From the IMG/VR virus record IMGVR_UViG_3300042402_006430, positions 1 to 36,743 of that record: a stretch of DNA of 36,743 nucleotides. One strand, given 5' to 3'. The stretch comes from a virus. Both the position numbers and the translations under genes were made by a program. This document shows, one piece after another, positions 25,251 to 32,536 of the stretch. Under the pieces are notes generated by a model. That model did no database searches, had not been told where the DNA came from, and was given only the letters and a program-made list of their open reading frames with translations. Every line of letters begins with the position of its first letter. The first letter of the stretch is position 1.

Positions 25251-26006
25251 ATGCCTAAATTTGCATATTTTACTGTTGCGAGCGATGACTTTACACCCGG
25301 AGTGTATTGTCTTGCAAAGTCATTACAGAAAATAACACAATATCCGCTTTATGTAATCAGCATTAACATCACTGAAGAAAATAAAAAAAAGCTTGAGTCT
25401 GTTGGTTGCAATATAATTGACACAGAATATCTTGGATCAAAGACTTGTAAGCCACAGCCTTATAGAGAAAATCCAAACTTTGCCAATAATTGTTACAACA
25501 AAATCCATCTATGGAATCAAGATTTTGATAAAATAATTTATTTTGATGCAGACGTTTTGGTAATTAAAAATATTGATCATCTTTTTGAAATAGAAGCAGA
25601 TTTTGCAGCAGGATCAAGTTTTCAAACTATTTTAGATGCAAAAACAGGAAAACCAATTAGAGCAGGATGGAGAGGTGATTATTTTAATTCTGGGGTAATG
25701 ATACTCAGACCTGATAAGAAAAAATTTGAAGAGCTTCTTGTAATGAAAGATACAGTCGAAACACCAGAAGATCCATCTGATCAAGGTCTTCTAAACCATT
25801 ATTTTTTCAAAAAATGGCATAGACTAAAACCAATCTATAATTTCACACGAAGAGTTTTTGATGTAGCTCCAATTAAATGGAAAGAACTAAGGAATGAAAT
25901 TTGTGTCATCCATTACACTCTTGAAAAACCTTGGAAAAAACGTGAGGATACCGATATAAACAAATTATGGTGGGAGGTCAATGACTCTGCCAACATTCTG
26001 AGCTAG
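25251..26006 (+). CDS. GT8-family glycosyltransferase (glycogenin-like)
   Basis: 251 aa. It begins with FAYFTVASDDFTPGVYCLAK and carries the metal-binding DxD motif within DKIIYFDADVLVIKN (DAD at 99-101), then FAAGSSF and FNSGVMILRPDKKKFEEL, then DQGLLNHYF. These are hallmark blocks of GT8 glycosyltransferases such as glycogenin and LgtC, which use UDP-sugars and Mn2+. The late HYTLEKPWKK supplies the conserved C-terminal His. All key residues are present, so activity is likely. Targets may be a host glycan, the phage's own virion or DNA. There is no ribosome binding site; the ATG abuts an inverted repeat containing TATAAT. Confidence 0.85.
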   Translation: MPKFAYFTVASDDFTPGVYCLAKSLQKITQYPLYVISINITEENKKKLESVGCNIIDTEYLGSKTCKPQPYRENPNFANNCYNKIHLWNQDFDKIIYFDADVLVIKNIDHLFEIEADFAAGSSFQTILDAKTGKPIRAGWRGDYFNSGVMILRPDKKKFEELLVMKDTVETPEDPSDQGLLNHYFFKKWHRLKPIYNFTRRVFDVAPIKWKELRNEICVIHYTLEKPWKKREDTDINKLWWEVNDSANILS

Positions 26007-26173
26007 ACCACAACATATTCCAGTCACTGCTCCTAACATCATCCCACTCAAAATTTCCTGAGTATCGAACCAATGTAACAGAAGATGAATTAGAATCAAA
26101 AGAAAATGATCTGCTGTGGCACCAGCTTGTTAACCAATTTTTATTGAAATATTTCTTTTTCATGATTATTTGA
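25981..26173 (+). pseudogene. Possible split or frameshifted small ORF
   Basis: A GGAGG site sits 3 bases before ATG 25981, which gives only MTLPTF and a TGA. One frame over, 26000-26173 is open and codes for protein-like sequence (SKFPEYRTNVTEDELESKEN, LLWHQLVNQFLLKYFF) with no ATG of its own. A single-base change near 25999 would join them into a 64-residue protein. This may be a frameshift mutation, a sequencing error, or recoding. The first codons overlap the end of the GT8 gene. Confidence 0.35.
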
Positions 26174-26360
26174 AATAACATTTATCACCTTTGAAACAAC
26201 TGCTCATAAAACTATTTCTTTTCCAATCATCTTCGCCAATCATCGATACATTCCAATTTAGTTCCCAACAGAAAGAAATGTTTTGACAGATATTACATTG
26301 CATTAACCAACAATTAGAAACAGCAACTGATTTCATCACTTTTAATTATAGATTGAATCA
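26174..26360. other. Gene-free stretch
   Basis: No convincing ORF, repeat or RNA gene is visible between the possible split ORF and the terminator at 26361. Composition is AT-rich and ordinary. It contains a TTGACA at 26283-26288, but no matching -10 box at the right distance. Confidence 0.5.
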
Positions 26361-26394
26361 ACAAAAAAACCGCTCACATTTTTTTGTGAGCGGT
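26361..26394 (-). terminator. Strong rho-independent terminator
   Basis: A perfect 10-bp stem, ACCGCTCACA / TGTGAGCGGT (26369-26378 and 26385-26394), with a T/A loop is followed on the minus strand by TTTTTTT. It closes the 27097-26429 operon. Confidence 0.9.
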
Positions 26395-26428
26395 GAATGA
26401 TTATTTGTTTATCAGCCTATTTAAGACA

Positions 26429-26743
26429 TTAACTATCCATTTCAAATCTACACCATTCCGGCTGATAAATCAGTTCTACAGCATTTAAGCTGATGATAAC
26501 TGAGCTTCCGATTGGATCTTCTGAGTTTGGTTTTTCGCTGTTGCTAGCACCGCTGCTTTCTACGGCCCTAGCTTGGGCTAGGATGACACAATCGTCTGTT
26601 ACCTTACTCAGGATTCCCCGATAATTAAAACGAGCGCAGAGGATAGCCACAGGCTGTCCAATGTACTCTTGCATAATTGCAGCCATATTGCTACCAGTTG
26701 ACTTTTCTGGTGATACACGGGCAAAGTTTCGCTTAACAGCCAT
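26429..26743 (-). CDS. Small Sm-fold-like protein
   Basis: 104 aa. Residues 20-100 contain MQEYIGQPVAILCARFNYRG, ILSKVTDDCVILAQARAVE and VIISLNAVELIYQPEW. The order of strands (a G-x-x-V strand, a Y-x-G-x-L turn, a D-x-x-V-x-L strand, then a late hydrophobic strand) is like that of LSm/Hfq or small SH3-like barrels. The loop between is Ser/Asn/Glu-rich. A strong AAGGAAGGATC site and relatively GC-rich codons suggest high expression. It lies in an operon with 26777-27097, behind a sigma-70 promoter and before a strong terminator. The Sm call is by pattern only. Confidence 0.6.
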   Translation of the reverse strand: MAVKRNFARVSPEKSTGSNMAAIMQEYIGQPVAILCARFNYRGILSKVTDDCVILAQARAVESSGASNSEKPNSEDPIGSSVIISLNAVELIYQPEWCRFEMDS

Positions 26744-26776
26744 GATAGATCCTTCCTTTATGGTGATAGCTATTGA

Positions 26777-27097
26777 TTAATCGGCCACTTGACGTTCACG
26801 ATTTGCCGAAAGGGGATCATATTCCTTTTGGCGAGAAACACAGATCCATTCCCCCATTGGGAGTGTTATGGAATTATGTTCATCGTGAGTGATAGTAACG
26901 TCACATTTTAGTGAGCGGACATAGATGTCGCCCTTTTCGTCTACTACAGATTCCATCTCGCTAATTGATGGAGATGAAATTTTGTGGCTATGACCAGTAA
27001 CCTCGCCATAGGCGAGGATATTGGTTTTGTATGGTTTAGTCTTGGATGGGATCTCCTTGACAGACTTGAAGAAAATGTCACCTTGTCTTGCCTGCAT
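26777..27097 (-). CDS. Conserved small beta-rich protein (GEVTGHSH family)
   Basis: 106 aa. The pattern QGDIFFKSVKEIP, ILAYGEVTGHSHKI, THDEHNSITLPMGEWICVSR and EYDPLSANRERQVAD belongs to a widespread family of unknown function that I recall from phages and Planctomycetes. Three conserved His (two in GHSH, one in HDEH) plus a Glu could form a metal site in a small beta-barrel, cupin-like fold. GGAGAAA is the ribosome binding site. It is the first gene after the promoter at 27160-27132. Confidence 0.65.
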   Translation of the reverse strand: MQARQGDIFFKSVKEIPSKTKPYKTNILAYGEVTGHSHKISSPSISEMESVVDEKGDIYVRSLKCDVTITHDEHNSITLPMGEWICVSRQKEYDPLSANRERQVAD

Positions 27098-27131
27098 GGC
27101 TTTCTCCGTTTGGTTTCATCGTCACATTTTT

Positions 27132-27160
27132 AGTATATGCGGATTTCTTCGTGTTGTAAA
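27132..27160 (-). promoter_or_regulatory. Sigma-70-type promoter
   Basis: On the minus strand TTTACA (27160-27155), an exact 17-base spacer and TATACT (27137-27132). It drives the two-gene unit 27097-26429. The close match to the bacterial consensus implies early transcription by the host polymerase. Confidence 0.7.
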
Positions 27161-27169
27161 TAAAAATCT

Positions 27170-27898
27170 TTACTCGTGTTCGCCGATTTTTAGTAGAGCG
27201 CCAATTGTTATGACCATATAGTAAATGCCAGCAGGGATGAGAAAAATAGGATCTTGAACAAATCCTAGCCAAGGGAATATGATTGCAAAACATATTGTGA
27301 CAAAAGGAAGTACGCCTTTAGCTTCAACTGTGAAGATGTTTTTGGCAATTTTTATGATTACCTTTAATATTTGGAGCAAGATGAATTTAACTGCTTTCCA
27401 TGCAGCCCATAATACTGCCCCTCCAACCATTGCTGCGCCTTTTGCCAGCATTCCCATAATACTTTCTGTTGTGGGAGGGAGATCTCCTTTTAATAGTTGA
27501 GCATCACTTTGTGCTTCTTTTTTAATTTTTTCGGCAGCTTCTGGATATTTTGCTTCAAATTGTCGTTTGAATTCTGCAATTTTGCTTTTTGCTTGTTCGC
27601 CTTTTTGGGATATTTGCGCTGATGACATTCTAGCTATTTCATCTTCTTTGATTGAGTTTTTTAGTTTTCCAAAAAAACTTACGGCAGAAGATTTTTCCTT
27701 TGAAACATCAGCATTTTCTTCTGATTCTTCTGATTCTTTTGATTTTGCTGCATCTTCTAATGCCTCGTTGATATTTTCAATAATTCTATTGATTCTACGG
27801 GTCATTTTTTTAATTGAATTCTTATCATGACCCGCATCATAATAATGATCTTGATTGATTACGCCAGCTAAATATTGCATTTCGTCTAATTTTTTCAT
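27170..27898 (-). CDS. Membrane protein with coiled-coil N-terminus
   Basis: 242 aa. The N-terminal half is charged and helical (INRIIENINEALEDAAKSKE, an acidic Ser/Glu stretch, then FKRQFEAKYPEAAEKIKKEA). The C-terminal half holds hydrophobic segments: about 145-190 (GAAMVGGAVLWAAWKAVKF onward), then FVTICFAIIFPWLGF and LIPAGIYYMVITIGALL. The layout suits a membrane-inserted protein with a cytoplasmic or virion-internal coiled coil. No family is recognised. A CAAGGAG site precedes the ATG. It lies 30 bases after the DUF6745-like gene, behind the same promoter. Confidence 0.65.
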   Translation of the reverse strand: MKKLDEMQYLAGVINQDHYYDAGHDKNSIKKMTRRINRIIENINEALEDAAKSKESEESEENADVSKEKSSAVSFFGKLKNSIKEDEIARMSSAQISQKGEQAKSKIAEFKRQFEAKYPEAAEKIKKEAQSDAQLLKGDLPPTTESIMGMLAKGAAMVGGAVLWAAWKAVKFILLQILKVIIKIAKNIFTVEAKGVLPFVTICFAIIFPWLGFVQDPIFLIPAGIYYMVITIGALLKIGEHE

Positions 27899-27928
27899 AG
27901 TACTCCTTGCAGTATATATTCAAATAGA

Positions 27929-28516
27929 TCAAGTTTCCTGCGCTGGTTGGTATTCATCAGCGTTCATGCCAAATGTCCATGCAACAGCTTCTTTACATTT
28001 TTTTGTTTGAGGTGGAACACAAAGGTAGTAATTTTTATAGCTACCATCTGGTTCTTGAGTGCTGTTTATGACTTTTAGATAGCTTACTGGTTCATCGAAA
28101 ATACCATCGATTTGGAAAAGAACCATTCCTGTGTCATTGCACCGATCAATGATTTTGGTTCTTGAGTCTTCCATGACCTTATCAAAACCAATTATTTTCA
28201 TTCCCACATACCGAACTTCGGCGTTGCTGTGAGAAAAAACCTCATCAATGGTTAAATTTTCTGGCTTGTGGTAAAAATGAGGTGGAATCCTGATGTTTTC
28301 GTAATAAAAGTTGATTGAACCAAATTTATCGGCATCGATTCCATGTTTTCTGCCGTTTTGGTAGTATGTGATTCGGGTTGGGCTAATGAGTGCTGGTCCA
28401 TTGTCACGATGCAATCGTCCATCTTCGTTTGTGAAGCGTTGAATTGGGCCAAATGGGTATTCTTTTGAAAAATAATCTAATCGAGCCTTCCAAGCTTCAA
28501 AACCTTTGTTCTTCAT
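27929..28516 (-). CDS. DUF6745-like protein
   Basis: 195 aa from the second ATG (28516), which has the better spacing from AAGGAG; the ATG at 28522 is too close. The N-terminal part has a MORN-like turn (DGRLHRDNGPALIS, YYQNGRKHG). The C-terminal part has INSTQEPDGSYKNYYLCVPP and CKEAVAWTFGMNADEYQPA, the signature I recall for DUF6745, a family of unknown function common in bacterial genomes with many paralogues. Between them, NAEVRYVGMKIIGFDKVMED also fits that family. Its presence suggests acquisition from a bacterial host. Confidence 0.7.
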   Translation of the reverse strand: MKNKGFEAWKARLDYFSKEYPFGPIQRFTNEDGRLHRDNGPALISPTRITYYQNGRKHGIDADKFGSINFYYENIRIPPHFYHKPENLTIDEVFSHSNAEVRYVGMKIIGFDKVMEDSRTKIIDRCNDTGMVLFQIDGIFDEPVSYLKVINSTQEPDGSYKNYYLCVPPQTKKCKEAVAWTFGMNADEYQPAQET

Positions 28517-28539
28517 AATCATTCTCCTTGATGGTAGTG

Positions 28540-28568
28540 ATTATATGTTGAACATGTTTTTTTGTAAA
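28540..28568 (-). promoter_or_regulatory. Sigma-70-type promoter
   Basis: TTTACA (28568-28563), a 17-base spacer and a perfect TATAAT (28545-28540) on the minus strand. It begins at the stop of the metallopeptidase gene and drives the DUF6745-like and membrane protein genes. Confidence 0.75.
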
Positions 28569-29219
28569 CTAGGAAAAAGGATATGGTCCACTGAATCCAA
28601 ATCTTTGAGATAGCATCTTCCAATTTTGCTTTACCCATGCTTTGAATGATGATTCTGCTTGTTGGACCATAGTTCCGGGTCCATCAAATGTTTCACCTTT
28701 GTCACGATATTCGATTACATGTGTTGCTTCGTGAGCTATCGTGCTAGCAATTTCTATTATTGCAGCAGGACTGTCTCCATATTTCTTGATGTGATCATCA
28801 ACATCGATTCTTATTATTGATGATGCAATGATCTTTTTGGGGTCTATTGTTTTTTTTGCTTCATCTGGAAGATGGTCTAATATTTGTTTCCTTGAAAGTT
28901 TTTGGACTTTTTTATCAATTAATGGGTCGTTCGGATAAATTTTCCTGATTTGATCCATTACATCTTGCCCAATGACATTTGAGTTTTCTGTATTGATGAA
29001 CATTCCAAATGCTTTTCCTGAATGCAGGTCTGCGATTGTTGATATGTTATATAAAAGCTTATGTTCTTGATCTAGATTTTGATCGTACATTCTAACGAGT
29101 TCAATGCTATCTTTTATCTTAGCATATTTTGTAAGAATTTGAGAAGCGTTAACGAATTCAGTTCCTACAGTTGACTGCTCTTCGATTTGTAGCCAGTTGG
29201 AGAAATTAAGATGTATCAT
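28569..29219 (-). CDS. HExxH zinc metallopeptidase with capsid-targeting-like start
   Basis: 216 aa from ATG 29219; a longer frame to 29339 would read antisense through the neighbouring gene. The start MIHLNFSNWLQIEEQ matches the shared leader. Near residues 155-175, IASTIAHEATHVIEYRD carries HEATH, a zincin HExxH motif, with a Glu 5 residues after the second His; a downstream E in VQQAESSFKAW could be a third ligand. The middle is helical, with FGMFINTENSNVIGQ. A packaged or injected protease is plausible. The family is not identified beyond the zincin motif. The divergent gene starts 25 bases away. Confidence 0.7.
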   Translation of the reverse strand: MIHLNFSNWLQIEEQSTVGTEFVNASQILTKYAKIKDSIELVRMYDQNLDQEHKLLYNISTIADLHSGKAFGMFINTENSNVIGQDVMDQIRKIYPNDPLIDKKVQKLSRKQILDHLPDEAKKTIDPKKIIASSIIRIDVDDHIKKYGDSPAAIIEIASTIAHEATHVIEYRDKGETFDGPGTMVQQAESSFKAWVKQNWKMLSQRFGFSGPYPFS

Positions 29220-29243
29220 GCAATATATAAGCATGAGGATCAC

Positions 29244-29837
29244 ATGAAAAAATTTGATGATTGGCGAAAAGAACAAGATCTGGAAGGAACCCAGCTTCAA
29301 ATTGTAAGCAAAAAAGAGTTCCTTGATGAATGCATCCAATATTTTGGATCAGTTTTGCGTGGAAACATGAAAACTGTTAAGGAATATAGGAAAGAAAATT
29401 TGATTGAGGCGGCTGAACTTTCGAGATATTCGGTTGAGGTTAATTACAGAACTAATGCAGATGAGGTTCTTGAGGGTTTTGCGAAGATTTGTTTGGGATA
29501 TATTAGTGCTGCTCTTAAAAATGCTGGTTATCACACCAAGCATGTTTACACACAGAAGCCTTTGAGGCTTTTGGTTTCATCGAGAAATTGGGATGATGGA
29601 GAGTGGGCTGGATGTGTCACATGGCATCCTGACCATAAGTGTTTTGTTTTGAGTAAAGGTAATTATAATCGTGACAGAAACACGATAAGCATATCGAAGT
29701 CTGAGAGATGTACTGGTAAATCTGCATCGGAAATTAGTAAAGAAGTAATCAACACTATGCATCACTTAAAAGACCAACCTGATAAACATCGGGAAAAGCT
29801 TAAGCCTGTTGCTTTGAAGAGAGGCCCTAAGCGATGA
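29244..29837 (+). CDS. Uncharacterised protein with capsid-targeting-like start
   Basis: 197 aa from ATG 29244 (MKKFDDWRKEQDLEG). An in-frame ATG at 29211 lacks a site, whereas ATGAGGATCAC lies directly before 29244. It has a helical N-terminal half (LDECIQYFGSVL, AAELSRYSVEVNYR), a beta-like part (LRLLVSSRNWDDGEWAGCVT, KCFVLSKGNYN) and a basic tail ending KRGPKR. The family is unknown. It overlaps the Nudix gene by ATGA, so the two are co-translated. TATATAA at 29223 is a candidate late -10 box. Confidence 0.65.
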   Translation: MKKFDDWRKEQDLEGTQLQIVSKKEFLDECIQYFGSVLRGNMKTVKEYRKENLIEAAELSRYSVEVNYRTNADEVLEGFAKICLGYISAALKNAGYHTKHVYTQKPLRLLVSSRNWDDGEWAGCVTWHPDHKCFVLSKGNYNRDRNTISISKSERCTGKSASEISKEVINTMHHLKDQPDKHREKLKPVALKRGPKR

Positions 29838-30322
29838 ATTTGTATGAGCAGTATCATCACATTGGCAAAGATGGGAAGAAATATTGGGGTAAGGCAGGCG
29901 CTGGTATCATCTTTACTGATGGGAAAAAAATACTTCTGCTCAAAAGAGCAGAGAAGGGTGACCATTTTGGCAAGTGGAGCATACCCGGAGGAAAAGTTGA
30001 GAATGGCGAAAATATAATTGATGCTGCTCAAAGGGAAGCAAGAGAAGAGTGTGGTAATTTTACGGGTTATCGATTCGGTCATTACGATGATGCTGATGGT
30101 CGTCATCATTTTCATACATTCTTTTACGCAATTGATAAGCCTTTTGACGTGACTTTATCAGATGAACATAGCGATTATAGTTGGGCCAATCTTGATGAAG
30201 TGGAAAAGATGAGTTTGCATCCAAGATTTAAGTCAAATTGGTTTTATTTCAAGAACAAAATAAATAAAAGATTACCTCAAATCAAGTCTTTTAGTGAATG
30301 GATCAAGCAAAGAGGTTATTGA
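29834..30322 (+). CDS. Nudix hydrolase with C-terminal SFSEW tag
   Basis: 162 aa. The Nudix box is complete: GGKVENGENIIDAAQREARE followed by ECG, with both catalytic Glu of REAREE. It is preceded by the usual WSIPGG. Nudix enzymes hydrolyse nucleoside diphosphate-X compounds; in phages they clear NADH, ADP-ribose or mutagenic nucleotides, or decap RNA. FGHYDDADGRHHFHTFFYA lies where substrate specificity is set. The C-terminus QIKSFSEWIKQRGY repeats the motif found at the N-termini of neighbouring proteins. A bidirectional terminator follows. Confidence 0.88.
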   Translation: MNLYEQYHHIGKDGKKYWGKAGAGIIFTDGKKILLLKRAEKGDHFGKWSIPGGKVENGENIIDAAQREAREECGNFTGYRFGHYDDADGRHHFHTFFYAIDKPFDVTLSDEHSDYSWANLDEVEKMSLHPRFKSNWFYFKNKINKRLPQIKSFSEWIKQRGY

Positions 30323-30331
30323 GTTTGTATA

Positions 30332-30362
30332 AAAATAGCCCTGCTAATGGCAGAGCTATTTT
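30332..30362. terminator. Bidirectional rho-independent terminator
   Basis: AAAATAGC-C-CTGC / GCAG-A-GCTATTTT forms a stem with one mismatch around a short loop, with T runs leaving on both strands. It separates the Nudix gene from the convergent gene at 30384. Confidence 0.8.
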
Positions 30363-30383
30363 CGTTTTTAGTAGTATTTTGTA

Positions 30384-30875
30384 TTAGTTCTTGATAATAG
30401 CAACGCCGTCAAGAGGGTTCTCGTTAAGTAGAACATCTCCATGAGGTTTTGCGCCAGAAGAATCATTTAGAGATTGAACTGGGCTGTCGCTTGAGACAAC
30501 ATGTTCAATTTTACCCTTGTTGGTGATAGTATCTGGTTGATCGAGAATCAATTTGTGTTCTGCCATTGTTTTGTCCTCCTTTTTATGAGCGATTTCGTCA
30601 GCAATTTCTTGAGTAGTCTTTTTTGGTGTAATTTCTTCAATCAAGCGAAGAAGGTTCATTGGCGATCCTACCAAACTCATAAAATAACTATCTCCCTGAA
30701 AGCGTTTTCTTGGTCCTATAGACCTAACACCTGTTGGTGTTGACTTGGGCAGCTTCAGGTCGCCGTCCGTGTTATTTTCATATATATAAAGACCTGATCC
30801 GCCAAGATCGCTAGCTAATTTTTCAGCGTGCATCTGACGGCGTTCATGTCTATTGGCTCTTGGTGCATATTTCAT
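30384..30875 (-). CDS. Uncharacterised hydrophilic protein
   Basis: 163 aa. It has a basic start (KYAPRANRHERRQMHAEKL), a central globular-looking part (RFQGDSYFMSLVGSPMNLLR, LIEEITPKKTTQEIADEIAH) and a disordered C-terminus. No family is recognised. A GCGAGGTAGAA site precedes the ATG, and the gene ends at the bidirectional terminator. Upstream, TATAAT at about 30937 on the minus strand overlaps the promoter of the divergent gene. Confidence 0.65.
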   Translation of the reverse strand: MKYAPRANRHERRQMHAEKLASDLGGSGLYIYENNTDGDLKLPKSTPTGVRSIGPRKRFQGDSYFMSLVGSPMNLLRLIEEITPKKTTQEIADEIAHKKEDKTMAEHKLILDQPDTITNKGKIEHVVSSDSPVQSLNDSSGAKPHGDVLLNENPLDGVAIIKN

Positions 30876-30926
30876 TTCTACCTCGCTTGTTCTTGCTTCA
30901 AAAAATTTGGAATTTATCCAGACTTC

Positions 30927-30955
30927 TTGATATTATAGTATGTTGAGAATATAGT
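30927..30955 (+). promoter_or_regulatory. Sigma-70-type promoter
   Basis: TTGATA (30927-30932), a 17-base spacer and TATAGT (30950-30955). It predicts transcription from about 30962 into the winged-helix gene, whose ribosome binding site TAGAGGTAATT follows. Confidence 0.65.
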
Positions 30956-30969
30956 TTTTAGAGGTAATT

Positions 30970-31293
30970 ATGAAAAAACTTCCAAAATGGCCTGATGTCT
31001 ATCCACAAGGATGCAAAGCTGGCGATGAAGAACAAGAGTTTTTTATCGCTCTTGGTCGCAATCCTAAATGGCAATGGCGAAGTGTGGCTGCAATTGCCAA
31101 GGAGTCAGGACTTTCAAAAGAACGAGTTGAAGAACTGCTCAATAAGTATTGGAAAAAAGGAATGGTTTTCCAAAATCCTCAGAACGATGATCAATGGGCT
31201 TATTGGGAAAGAGTTCCACAAATGGTTCCCAATGATGTTCAAAGCATAAACGATGAAGATCAAAAAAAGAGAGTGAAAAAGGCAAAGAACTAA
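30970..31293 (+). CDS. Winged-helix/HTH protein
   Basis: 107 aa. Residues 25-85 form a winged helix: EEQEFFIALGRNPKWQWRSV, IAKESGLSKERVEELLNKYW as the helix-turn-helix, then KKGMVFQNPQNDDQWAYWER as the wing. A basic tail (KKRVKKAKN) follows. It is probably a DNA-binding regulator or adaptor. It has its own host-type promoter and may act early. Its stop TAA shares a base with the ATG of a short downstream ORF. Confidence 0.75.
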   Translation: MKKLPKWPDVYPQGCKAGDEEQEFFIALGRNPKWQWRSVAAIAKESGLSKERVEELLNKYWKKGMVFQNPQNDDQWAYWERVPQMVPNDVQSINDEDQKKRVKKAKN

Positions 31294-31397
31294 TGATGAA
31301 CTTTAGTACTTCTTGGCAATCAGTCCCTACCAAAGAGCAGGACTTTAAGAGGTATTTCCATCCAAACAATGGTTTTTGTCGATGCAAAAATTTTTGA
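31293..31397 (+). CDS. Possible 34-aa ORF coupled to the winged-helix gene
   Basis: It starts at TAATG, overlapping the upstream stop, with a second ATG next to it. It encodes MMNFSTSWQSVPTKEQDFKR and a short tail containing two Cys, and ends 12 bases before the next gene. The coupling and packing favour translation; the length does not. NFSTSW faintly recalls the leader motif seen elsewhere. Confidence 0.35.
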   Translation: MMNFSTSWQSVPTKEQDFKRYFHPNNGFCRCKNF

Positions 31398-31409
31398 AGA
31401 ATATGAATT

Positions 31410-32051
31410 ATGAATAAAATAAATGGTTTTTATCATATTGGTAATATCGGAATATGGCAATCAATATATGAAGACCAAGTTAAATCATTAAAAAGTTCTG
31501 GTTTGCTAGACATCACTGAAAACGTCTATGTTGGTGTTTCTGGATCAATGCCAAAAATCGATTTATTTCCAAAGGCAAAAATTGTTGTGCATAACGAAAA
31601 TCTGAATGAAGGCGAGAACCAGACATTAAAGAAAATGCATGAAATGTGTCAAACAATAGAACCATGTAAAATTTGGTACATTCACACAAAAGGAGCAGTA
31701 AGAAATAATAATAAAAATATAGAAATTTGGAGAAAATATTTAGAATATTTTGTAATTAATAAGCACAAAAACTGTATAGATGCTCTTGATGAATATGATG
31801 TATGTGGAGCAGAATGGATCGAATATTATAATATATCTTTATTTGCTGGAAACTTTTGGTGGGCAAATTCTAATTATATTAAGTCTCTTGAAAACATACT
31901 TGTAGGAGATTTACCAAAAGGATCTCAAGAAAGACATCACGCAGAATATAACTTTATAACAAAAAATAATCCAAAAGTCAAAAACTTCTTTAATTCAAAG
32001 ATGGATCTTTATCATGAAAGAATAGATGCCTCAGTGTATGAAGAAAAATGA
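31410..32051 (+). CDS. Glycosyltransferase-like protein
   Basis: 213 aa. It has GFYHIGNIGIWQSIYEDQVK, WYIHTKGAVRNNNKNIEIWR, YLEYFVINKHKN, YDVCGAEWIEYY and FAGNFWWANSNYIKSL. These match a family of small glycosyltransferase-like proteins found in phages, giant viruses and bacteria, with the HTKG and GNFWWA blocks conserved. The substrate is unknown. A weak GAAG site precedes the ATG. It is followed by a strong AT-rich hairpin. Confidence 0.7.
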   Translation: MNKINGFYHIGNIGIWQSIYEDQVKSLKSSGLLDITENVYVGVSGSMPKIDLFPKAKIVVHNENLNEGENQTLKKMHEMCQTIEPCKIWYIHTKGAVRNNNKNIEIWRKYLEYFVINKHKNCIDALDEYDVCGAEWIEYYNISLFAGNFWWANSNYIKSLENILVGDLPKGSQERHHAEYNFITKNNPKVKNFFNSKMDLYHERIDASVYEEK

Positions 32052-32117
32052 TTAATATTTAAGACCAATAACTATCATATTTATTTTTTATTATCTATGA
32101 AATAGCACAAATTGAAT

Positions 32118-32166
32118 GATTATATTGGAAAAGAAATTTCCAATATAATCCAAATATTTTTTAATT
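32118..32166 (+). terminator. Terminator-like hairpin
   Basis: A perfect 14-bp stem (GATTATATTGGAAA / TTTCCAATATAATC, 32118-32131 and 32137-32150) with a 5-base loop, followed by CAAATATTTTTT. It is AT-rich for a terminator, but its position after the glycosyltransferase gene fits. Confidence 0.65.
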
Positions 32167-32303
32167 GATTGAAGTCTAAGATTTACATCGTTGATCAAAA
32201 AAGCAAGCAATATTCCTATATTCATTTTTCAATCTGTCTCGTAGTCTTTTCCCTTTTCATACTCTAGTTCGCCATTAGTCCCAAGTGCATAATCAGGTGG
32301 AGT

Positions 32304-32534
32304 TTAGTGACTAACATGATGCTTGTGCTTTGTAATAGGAGGTCCGGGTGACATCTTCCATAGTGCATCAGCAGCACGACTCATAAAGTATGCGTCAGGA
32401 TAATGACTTCTTATATATCCATCAGGATAAGCCCAATGAGCAATACCGTTCCTTGCGATACTGCCACCTTCATCTTGTTTGTAAACTGGTAATTCTGCCT
32501 TATTGTCACCAGCCCATTGAATAAAGCTTTTCAT
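32304..32534 (-). CDS. WAYPD small protein B with capsid-targeting-like start
   Basis: 76 aa, starting MKSFIQWAGDNKAELP. It shares with the next upstream gene the block HWAYPDGYIRSHYPDAYF and AADALWK. It ends in a His-rich tail (TKHKHHVSH). An AGGAAAATAATA site precedes the ATG, which follows the stop of the paralogue by 2 bases. After its TAA the same frame stays open for 24 more sense codons to a TGA at 32229-32231. Function unknown; likely a packaged or virion-linked protein, judged from the leader. Confidence 0.7.
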   Translation of the reverse strand: MKSFIQWAGDNKAELPVYKQDEGGSIARNGIAHWAYPDGYIRSHYPDAYFMSRAADALWKMSPGPPITKHKHHVSH

Positions 32535-32536
32535 TA

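Noticed and set aside
26283-26288. TTGACA box in the 26174-26360 gap
   Set aside because: No -10 hexamer at 16-18 bases and no gene downstream on that strand.
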